Source: Flectonema sp. DT1601 | Taxonomy: Eukaryota; Euglenozoa; Diplonemea; Diplonemida; Diplonemidae | DNA: 64,000 nucleotides | Assembly (NCBI GenBank): GCA_964019425.1 | Contig: OZ025800.1 | Coordinates: forward strand, 1,065,501-1,129,500 | Direction: 5' to 3' | In this document: positions 54,801 to 64,000 of the stretch, one piece after another | How the letters are laid out: each line of letters begins with the position of its first letter | Numbering within the stretch: position 1 is the first letter of the stretch | Notes under the pieces: generated by a model | Database searches by the model: none | Told to the model about the DNA's origin: nothing | The model's input: the letters and a program-made list of their open reading frames with translations, nothing else | Translations under genes and position numbers: made by a program

Positions 54801-57800
54801 GGTAGTATGTTAGACAGTAATGATATTAATGTACTGTCGGAAACTGCTACCAAATCTGTTCAGCAAATTGTATTAAATTCCGCTACTGCTGTGGCAGTGC
54901 TCCAACCTGCACTGGCACCGTTAGAAGGAAATGTTGCTGACTTTAGTCTTGTTGAGAGTTCTGAAGCTGCTCAGAGGAATCTTCAAAAGTTTCATCTTGA
55001 AGGTACGACAGTAACAACACTCTTAAGATCGATATTATCTGTAGTCGGTGTTCAGGGTGTTGGTGAGGAGTTAAGTGTTGTCGAATTATCAGAAATGATT
55101 CAAAGACAAACTCAGAAATCTCACAACGAACTTATCTCAGTCAACACCTCTCTGAAATCAATGGCTGAAGTACTGAATGTTACTTCTGAGACTCCAATTG
55201 AATTAGTTGAACTTATTTATGTTGGAGTGCAGAAACTTCATTCTGAAAACCATTCTGCTACAGCACTGCTACGTGATGCTGTAGTTTCTACTGCAGACAG
55301 TCGTCTGTTGGAGTTAGTCGACACAGTTTTGTTAGAATTGCAAAAGTCATCTCTCGAATTGACAAACATGACATCAACATTAAAAAGTATTCTTCCAAGT
55401 GATAGTGATTCTACTCCTTCTGAGTTGGCTGAACTTATCTCCGCGTCACTACAAAAATCTCAAGACGACGTCGCTGCTGTTGTCTCGGCTATAAAAATGT
55501 CAACAAAAGATAACGAACTCAACACATCCAACTTGAATGTGAATCAGTTAGTTGATCGTTTATTAGCAGAACTGGAGAAGCTACAAACTCAAAGTGGGAT
55601 CATTAGCAATACTATTATAGATCTTGGTATTGAATATGATGATAATGTTAGTCCTACTCAAGCTTTGTGTACTTGGATCAAAAAGTACAAGGCTACTATG
55701 GATGCGGCGAAAAGTCAATTATTTGAGTTCTCCTTCTCTGGCGAAGATTCCGACGTGTCTGCTGCTGTTGCTGCGATTAGGGATGAGGTGACAACCTCTC
55801 GAGACTTTATAATCAAATGTAAGTCATCGTTTCCAGATGATGAAAATGTTTTGGATGCCATCGCAGTCTTACAACAAGATTTCACTTCATTAAATACAAT
55901 GTTGGGTGGCGGCAGTGAACTTCCTGGTACTTTAGAAAAGGTAACTTCTGATATCCTCTCTCTTTACCCAACTGATGATACTACCAATCAATCACTCCTC
56001 CCTCTCTGTGAATTAATGATAGCTGACTATGAGAATGTTAAGAAACTTATTGATGATGAAACGTCAACTGGTTTATTGGCTGATAAACTCTCATTAGCAA
56101 TAAACAGAATCGGTCATTCAGAAGATTGCAGTCCAACACTTTCCAACACAATAACACAAAGTCTAAAGTTATTGAGTGATAGTGATAATGAAACACTTTA
56201 CAAACAATTAAAGACTTTGATTGACGACAACGATACTTTATCCAACTTGGTTGGTGGGACTGCATCAACGACAGATGAGATTCAAAAGTGTAAAAGAGGA
56301 TTAGAAAGTTTACATCGTGGTGATGATGAGACAATGACCATTTCTGAACTTATTAACAAACTGATGTTAGACAATCAACGTCAAAGTGAATCTGACGATA
56401 ACATTACCGCCCTCCATGAGGAGTGTCAACAGCAATTATTAAAAATAACTTCTGGAGATTCAGACTCACCGATCCTGACACTCTCCAAGCAGGTAGTCGT
56501 TGAGACGCAGAAAAATAAATTGATTCTTCATTCTGACGCAGACATTGACATCAATAGGGTTCTACTTTCTATCAAAGAACAGCTTCTTTCTATCCTCCCA
56601 GAATCCGCTACTGACGTATCATCCTTGTCAGATATTACTGCTTCCGTTCAAAAGCATGTTTCTGCGATCAGTTCGATTCTCGGTGATGGAATTTCTCACG
56701 AAGAGCTTTCAATGAGTTTTGATGAATTGGCACAAGTAGTAAACAGTACGGAGTGTAAAACACTTCCAGAATTGATGATGTTCGCGGGGGATTACATCAG
56801 AAGTATCCGCAGTGAGATTGGTTGCACGGAGTTGTCAGAGATAATAGATTGCAAGTCTTCTTTACAATTATTATTACCTTCAGATGATGAGAATACGAAA
56901 TCACTTTTAGAAGTCGCATCCAATGTTAAAGATCAATGGAATGATCTGATCGGTGAAGGAAACACTTCTGAAATGATCAAATGCAAGAACGATCTCTCCA
57001 ACAGGAGTAAACCTAACACATCATTACCTAACATGGTAATAACCTTATTAGATGAAGCAGCTGATCTTGAAAAGTGTGCAGGAGGTACACTATCTTCACT
57101 CACTGAAACAAAACATCAAATATCTGAAGTACTTTCAGTGACAGAAGAGATGACTTTGGTTGAAATGTTGTCGGCGGCAGCTGCTGAAATTAAAAAATTA
57201 AATACGGAAATTGGATGTGAAAATTCATCAGAAATATCGGAGTACAAAAAGCAACTAATTCAAATCACGGAATGTGAACAAGATAACAGTCTGTTAGAGA
57301 TTGTTTCATTATTATCAAATGACGTCACAGCTGCTAGAGATGTTCTCTTAGCAAATAGTGGAGAGACATTATTACAAGCAGCAGAGGATGTCGTTAACTC
57401 TCAGATGATGGCTTTACATATTCTAACAGGATCTGAATCTCGTACTGATGATCTTTGTGAAGCAGCCATCGCAATAAAAGCAACTCTACTCGAAACAATC
57501 CCCACTCGTGATGATAGTGTTCCTGTAAAAGAACTTGTTGATGAGGTCTACACGGAAATAACTTCTTCAAAGGAGACTCTTCGCTTAGCACTAAATGAAA
57601 CTGAGGTAGACGTTGGAGGATTTAGTCCACAACAAGTATCAATTGAGACGTGTGTTTCTGACTTATCTAGAAAAACTGTTTCAGTATTAACTGCTGAAGT
57701 AAGAGTCGTTAGATCTGAAGTATCAAATTTGCATCAACAACTTGATGAGCTGCAAGAAGTCCACGAAGCTAAAGAAAGACTTTTATCGATTCAGTTGGGT

Positions 57801-60800
57801 GGTGAGAATGATGGTCTTTCTGATCAACTGACAGACCAACTTCGTGAAAATCAAGATTTACAAAAACAACTTTTAGTCTCTCTAGGAGATCAACAATTAC
57901 TATCAGATCAACTTAGCGCTGCTAAAGAAAAGATAAAACAGATTGAGAACGACCTTCAAAGTAACGATGATAGATTCGCTGTAGTTCAGGGAGCCTTCAC
58001 TGCATCTCAACAAACCTTAATTGATAAAGTGAATGAACTGCAAACAGAACTCTCTAAAGCTAAGAGTGAACTCGATGCTTCAGAGAATGAGTCGCAAGAA
58101 AATCTCAGCGAGCTCTCAAAAACTCAAGTGGATTTACTTTCTAAGAAACAGCTTTATGAATCTTTAAGAAGTGAACTCGACTGTACCAACACGGAGTTAT
58201 CATCGACACGTGAGGAGTTGAAGGAATTCAAACAAAAGTCTGCGAACACCAGAAATGAACTTCTCAATGAAATCGAATCAATAAATCAAGAAAAAGAATC
58301 ATCACTACAATTACTTGTAGATCGTCTTCAATCAGGTATGTGTTCCTTCACTTTGTTTTCTTTGTTTTATTGTAAATAATTAACTCATCACCACACACCA
58401 GGTTCATCAGCACCAGTCAGTAAATCAGGATTCGCTCTTGAGAGACTAACAGAAGCAATTGAACATAATATATCTCAGCACAGTGATGATGAGAATCTTG
58501 AAAGAAGTATTCGATCACAACTTGAGGAAACAATTGAAGAACGAGATTATCTAAAGAAGGAAGTTGAACAGAAACTCATCGATGAACAAACTCTCCGAAG
58601 TGAAAAGGATAAACTTGAAGAAAGTATTCTATCAGAACTGGAGACTACAAAAGGAGAACGAGACGATTTAAAACAACAAATTGAACAACACCAACAAGAT
58701 GAGAAGACTCTTCAAAGTGAGAAAGACAAGCTTGAAGAGAGCATTCTCTCAGAGTTACAAGAAACAAAAGAAGAACGAGACGATTTAAAACAACAAATTG
58801 AACAACACCAACAAGATGAGAAGACTCTTCAAGGTGAGAAAGACAAGCTTGAAGAGAGCATTCTCTCAGAGTTACAAGAAACAAAAGAAGAACGAGACGA
58901 TCTCAGAAGTCAAGTAGAGAATGCTTCAGAAGAATTAGATTCACTCAAAGCTGAGTCGGATAAACTCCGAATTGAACAAGACAAGAGTCACACATCAATG
59001 CAACGATCTCGTGAATTGTTAAAAAACACTTCTGAAGACTTAGAAACTAAATTACAACGAGCTCACGACACCGCCCAACAAAAAGAACAAACAACTGTTC
59101 AACTTCAACAACAAGTAGTTCAGTCTTTAGAAAGTATTTCATCACTGAAAGATGTTAATAACAACTTACAATCTGATTTAGAATCCAGCAGAAGACACAA
59201 CCAGAGTCTTTCAACAGAGCTCTCAGATATTAAATCAACTGCTATGAAACAGAGTGAAGAATTATCAATTCAACTCAGTAGATCTACTTCATTAGAAAAA
59301 CAACTTTTTGTAGAGAAATCATCTCTCACAGAAATAGAATTACAGCATCAGCAGATGTTGAAATCAAATAATGATTATCAAGAAGAAGTTCAACAGCTCT
59401 CAATTATGCAGTCGAAGTTACAAAGAAAACTATCGTCACTTGATCAAGAAGCCAGTAAAGTACCTGAATTAGAATCGACAACAGCTTCTCAAGCAGACCA
59501 ACTGAAATCTCTTCAAAGAGAGTTGAGTACTTACAAAGAAGACTTAGACTTCGCAGATAGTAAGGTTACGAAATTAAAAAATCTACAGCAGCAAAATACA
59601 TTAATGGAAACTGAGCTTGCTAGCTCAAAGAGAGGTGAGATGTTGGTAACACAGAAAGCGAAGGATTTTGAATCTGAGAATGAGATATTGCGAGAGGATT
59701 TGAAGGTCACGAAGTCGAAAGTTTCTGAAGTTCGTTCAAAGAATCAGGAGTTAGTAATTCAATTATCTGATCTTAAAGAAAGAGTCGCTCCTGATGACTT
59801 TGATATGAAATTAAAATCATTCGAGCGTCGTGCAACCGCTGCCGACGAAGAACTATTATACAGAGACACCACAATCACTCGATTAAAAGGAAGATTACAA
59901 GAACTTGAAGGTGAAGACGTTTCCAAAGCTTCTCACATCGCGAAACTGACCATCGACTGCAATACTCTGGAAGCCAGACTACTTCAGATGCAGGTGTGAA
60001 TTATGAATATTATTGTAATGTTTTATTTTTCTTTATGAGTTAATTAATTCAAACACAAAAACAGGATGAACAAAACCACTCACGTGCTATTGTACCTTTA
60101 GCAATGGGAGATCCAGATTTAGAAATCAAACACGAGAGACTCCAAGCAGAGGTCACAAGAAACGATCAAGAAATTGAAATCCTCCGAACTGAACGTCGCT
60201 CACTCAAAGAACAAGTGAGCAACCTTCAGGACACTCAGATGGAAGCTTCCTTGTTGAAACAGAAACATGCATCTAATCAAGAGCAAATTGCTGGACTTGA
60301 AAACAGTCTTCAGAAATGTGAACAAAGATTACGTTCTAAACATGAAGAAATTACAAATCTTGCGGAGGCTGCTGACGATGAAAAGCGGCAGCGGGTGCAG
60401 GCCGAACGGACTGCGAAGGATTTGGAAACACAAGTTGAAAATATTTCAAATAAATTATCAGCGAAGACTACAGAGTGTGACGATACAGCAGAGGAACTCC
60501 ACCAACAACAAAAACAACAGCAGTCTGCTGAAAGAGAAAAGGAAGTACTCGACGATAAGCTGTCACATGCTCAAGATGACAACAAGAAGAAACAACAGCT
60601 TTTATCTGAACAAAACCAGACACTTGAAGAGAGTCAATCTGAGATTACTAAACTTCAATATTTAATTAAAGAATTGAAAGAAGAGAAAGACTCGAATACT
60701 CAGAAGACACATCAATTGCAACACCAATTAGAATCTTCTACACTCACTTGTGAATCGGCTGAGAAGAAATGCAAAGAACTCACATCACAGTTAGAAGCTC

Positions 60801-63800
60801 ACGAAGAAGTTGAGAAGAAGCTTACTCAGGGAGCTAATGAAGTAGTCGAAGAAAGAGACTCAGCCGTGAGAAAGTCGCAACACTACCAACAGCAACTCGA
60901 AGCTACTTCTCTGGATCAGGAATCAGCTCAGAAGAAGTGTAAAGAATTGATCAGCCAGTTGGAAACTTCTGAGGAGAACATTCAGAAATTAAATCAACGG
61001 ATCAACGAAACTACTGAAGAACGAGACTCTGCTATCAGAAAGTTACATCATCATCAACAGCAACTCGAAGCTACTTCACTCGATCAGGAGTCAGCTCAGA
61101 AGAAGTGCAAAGAGCTGCTGAGTCAGTTGGAAGCATCTGAAGAAAAGATTCAAAAACTAAATCAAAAGAACAACAACTTCTCCACAGAACTGGACTCCAC
61201 TCTCCGTAAGCTTCAGGAAGCATCAGCGGGAGAAGAACAGGCTCAGAAGAAATGCAAAGAAATACAAAGTCAGTTGCAGGCTTCCGAAGAAAACCTTCAA
61301 AAACAAAGTCACAAAAACAACGATGTCGCTGCAGAACGAGACGCCGCTATTCGCAAGCTTCAGGAAGCATCAGCGGGAGAAGAGTCAGCTCAGAAGAAAT
61401 GCAAGGAACTACTTACTCAGATTTCAACCACTGATGATAGTATACAAAAACTCAGCCAAAAGAATAACGAACTTACTGCAGAGAAGGATTCTACTCTCCG
61501 TAAGCTTCAGGATGCGTTGTTGGGAGAAGAGTCAGCAGAGAAGAAATTAAAGGAAGCTCAGACACAACTCCAGTCTACAGAAGACGTCATTAAAAAGGTT
61601 TCTCAAAGTAATTCAGACCTAACGGAACAGCTATCAACAGCAACAGATAAGAATAAACAACTACAGGGTAAAGTGACTGAGGCTGAACACTTATATCAAA
61701 ACACTTCAGGGAGGGAACTTCTACAACAGGAGATCTCACAAGTTACAGAAGAATGTAGAGAATTAGCAAAACAATTACAAGATTCACGAAAACAGATTCA
61801 AACTCTAAATGATGACAAGCAGTCTCTCGAGTTTGAAATACAAAAGTCTCAGAGGGAATTGTCCGCATCAAATCAAAGTACTCTCGATCTGACTCAACAA
61901 CTGACAGCAAGCAAACAACACATTGAAAGTATTCAAAACTCTCTCACAGCTGCTGGTAGTGGTGAGGACTCTCTAAAGAAGGAAATCTCCAGACTCAGCA
62001 ACCTTCTTGAGACTCAAGAAGATGACTACACTCACAAATCAAGCCTTCAAAAGAAAGAAGCCTCACGGTATGTTATCGTTATGGATGAGAGGGTTTTGAT
62101 TTTATTTTATAATTATTTTACAGAAACAAAATTAACCAAATCCCGACAGACTCTCAGAAGAACTGCAGAATACATTATCAGAGCACAGCACTTCACAACA
62201 GAAGTTACAACAACTTCGTCAGCAACACCAACAAGAAGTTAAGGAACTTAGAAAGGAAGCGAGTGATATTTTAATAAAACTCAACGCTCTCAATGTCGAT
62301 AATGCCACGTTGACTAAACAGCTTCAGGTTATTGAAAGTGAGAGTGCGACCTTGAGAGAGAAAGTTCAGAAACAGAAGGACAAATTATTCACAGAACAGG
62401 AAGCCTCTGAAAAACTACAGACTGATTGTCATCACCTTAAGCAGGAGAATAGTGAACTTAAACATCAGTTGCAGACGGCATCTGAAAAAACTGAAATGTT
62501 ACGATCAGAGATTGCAGCATTCGGTTCCAACACGGAACCCAGCAATTCAGCCAAACGGGAACTTGCAGAGTGCGAAACCAGACTGATCAACATCACATCA
62601 AAATATAGTTCTTGTCAACTGGAGCTCGCAGAGGTACACAAAGAAATTGTAATCGTGAAATGCAAGGCAGCAGAAACCGAAGGGCAACTGGAAGTCTCCG
62701 CTACTAAACTTCTTAAAACATCACAACAACTCGACGACCTCTCTCAAACAAGTGAAAGAGATGCTACGGAAGTACGTCGTCTTCGTTCTGTGGAAGAGGA
62801 GTTGCAAAATATTTCTTCGAAGTTGGAAATTCTGCTTCCAGTAGCTATGTCTAGAGGAGGAGTCTCTCCAATAAGGTTTGTCCACTAATTCGTGTAAGCA
62901 AACTATAATGCTACTGAAATAAAATAATAAAAAAATAAACAGCACAAACAGCTCCAACATCGATTTCCGTGACGACGACATCAGCAGCAGTTCAATTCCT
63001 CGCAACGGATCAGTTGTATATAAAATATATAAATTTATCAACATGTTGCAGGAGGTATTAGCTGAGGCAGAATCATTCCAAACCTCATCAAGAAAGCTTG
63101 AGACTCAGGCTAATGAATTGCGGACTAAAGTTGAGGTATGATTCTAATTTTTCCCCTTTATTCGAACTTGAAAAGACGATATCAATTTATCCCTAATTAT
63201 TATTTACTTGTACGTATTTGGAATTCCTCGAAGACCATGCAAATGTCTTTTCTCTTTTTATGAAGAAAAACAAAAAACCCCAACAGACTTACCGCGCACA
63301 AGAAAGGCGAGCGATGCGGTTGCTGTCAGAGAATACGGACGAGTCACAAATACCTTCTGGTTGTGTTATTGAGAAGTTGGAAAAGTTATTCGATAATGTT
63401 ATGGCAAAACGTCAGGAGAGTGAGAGTGAGTTAACCATCGTCAGCAGTCACACTATTGAATTAGAAAACACTTGTAATGAATTAACGACAATGAGAAATG
63501 AAGAGACTGGAAGACATCATCTCTCATCCAACTGCGTTGAAGAAATGACAATTATACAACGATCAATGGAGAGTGCGTTGACCAATAGGATTTTATACCT
63601 TGAGAGGATCCTCACTTCTACTGTTTCGGAATTACAAAAACAATCAGCTCTGATGGAAAAGAGTGGATCTGAGACTCCAAAAACAACAACCCAAGTATTA
63701 AAACTAACACCAAGTACACAAAGAAGTACTCCATGGTTATTAAAAGGATGGGGTGATGTATCAACTCATGTAAGATCACCACGTGGATTTGGTGATTGCA

Positions 63801-64000
63801 CAGGTGATGACATGTTTAATTGTATTGCAGAAGACGTTGCTGCACTCTGCACAGCCTACAACAAAGCTATTGATCAGGTCCCAGCTAATGAACAATACCA
63901 AGAGATGTTATCGAGGTATGAAGTAGAAGTTGCTTGCAAAGATCAAGAAATTCAACGAATCACAAGAGAGTCAATCAGTAGAGCAAGTAGAGCATCAAGT
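48808..64000 (+). CDS. Giant PH-domain coiled-coil protein (partial, 3' end beyond window)
   Basis: Eight exons join in frame: 48808-49210, 49278-50615, 50698-58335, 58402-59993, 60065-62067, 62150-62875, 62943-63135 and 63287 to the edge. They give at least 4869 residues. Introns are 66-151 bases, mostly starting GTATG. Residues about 22-165 look like a PH domain (SGELWVVSGNFG start, RFWYFGLELV strand, closing helix with KWEAFL). Coiled coil follows to about 900, then a long non-heptad helical region of about 39-residue units (about 920-2900), then classic coiled coil with 39-residue and 49/56-residue tandem repeats. The last exon has a Gly/Trp-containing segment (TPWLLKGWGD) before more helix. 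Probably a cytoskeletal or membrane-linked scaffold tethered by the PH domain; family unknown. An upstream GTG frame was rejected. Acceptor CAG at 48791. Confidence 0.88.
51740..57660 (+). repeat. About 29 degenerate helical units of roughly 39 residues
   Basis: Within exon 3 a motif of the form [ST]-[LP]-x-x-[LIV]-[VAS]-x-x-[VI]-x-x-x-[LI] recurs, each time followed by a Lys/Gln/Ser-rich helix and an Asp/Ser turn. The clearest units are consecutive: LSVVELSEMIQRQ (about 55070), TPIELVELIYVGVQK (55192), LLELVDTVLLELQK (55306), TPSELAELISASLQK (55423) and NVNQLVDRLLAELEK (55540), spaced 37-42 residues. Elsewhere spacing drifts between about 25 and 60. DNA identity between units is low, so the array is old. 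Confidence 0.6.
58536..58898 (+). repeat. Tandem 117-bp repeat (39 residues)
   Basis: Three units start at 58536, 58653 and 58770, with a partial fourth from 58887. The second and third differ by only two bases, while the first is clearly diverged. Each codes for a coiled-coil block starting EERDDLKQQIEQ and ending LSELQETK. Recent duplication or ongoing homogenisation. Confidence 0.9.
60752..61675 (+). repeat. Coiled-coil tandem repeats of 56 and 49 residues
   Basis: Units begin at 60752, 60920, 61088, 61235, 61382 and 61529, each with ES(A/E)QKKCKEL or a close variant. The first two are 168 bp (56 residues, 8 heptads) and the next three 147 bp (49 residues, 7 heptads), so every length change keeps the heptad register. 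The last unit fades out after about 61600. Confidence 0.85.

Noticed and set aside
62068-62123. Shorter intron ending at the first CAG
   Set aside because: It puts the next exon out of frame. The acceptor at 62149 restores the coiled-coil frame exactly.
1-64000. tRNA, rRNA, CRISPR arrays, transposases and virus-derived elements
   Set aside because: Looked for by characteristic motifs on both strands; none was recognised. Faint or strongly divergent copies cannot be excluded by eye.

Overview
The window looks like nuclear DNA of a mitochondriate unicellular eukaryote. Genes carry short GT-AG introns. There is a complex III hinge subunit, a FYVE myotubularin, an RNase P protein and a full-size ABCG transporter. 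Intergenic DNA is packed with poly(A)/poly(T) runs. I could not fix the lineage. All 14 genes I accept lie on the + strand. Every one has an AG 5' of its start codon, usually after a pyrimidine-rich tract, whereas the 3' ends of the internal introns are mostly A-rich. This fits directional, possibly polycistronic, spliced-leader (trans-spliced) expression as in euglenozoans, dinoflagellates or perkinsids. That is an inference, because no spliced-leader RNA gene was found.

Layout. 1-19139 is a gene-free block of homopolymer runs, hairpins and a degenerate dispersed repeat family. 19140-29217 holds an orphan protein with a compact C-terminal domain, phosphoglycerate dehydrogenase (one intron), a protein with two IQ-like motifs, complex III subunit 6 (one intron), and a PAM2-motif protein with a 25-His tract (four introns). 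30161-33559 is an ABCG transporter whose first ATPase domain has no Walker A. A 3.4 kb gap with two strong inverted repeats follows. 36995-46375 holds an F-box-like/Tudor-knot protein, a myotubularin with FYVE zinc finger, two orphan single-membrane-span proteins, an FKBP-like/TPR co-chaperone, the RNase P/MRP subunit Rpp29/POP4 and a PDZ protein. After a 2.4 kb repeat-bearing gap, 48808-64000 holds one giant gene: eight exons, at least 4869 residues, a PH-like N-terminus, then repeats and coiled coil. It runs off the right edge.

The genes do not form a pathway. Adjacency probably reflects shared transcription direction rather than shared function. The most unusual content is the giant protein, with three internal repeat systems of different period, the decayed ABCG transporter, and the contrast between two classes of 3' splice site. 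No virus-derived element, transposase, tRNA, rRNA or CRISPR array was recognised.
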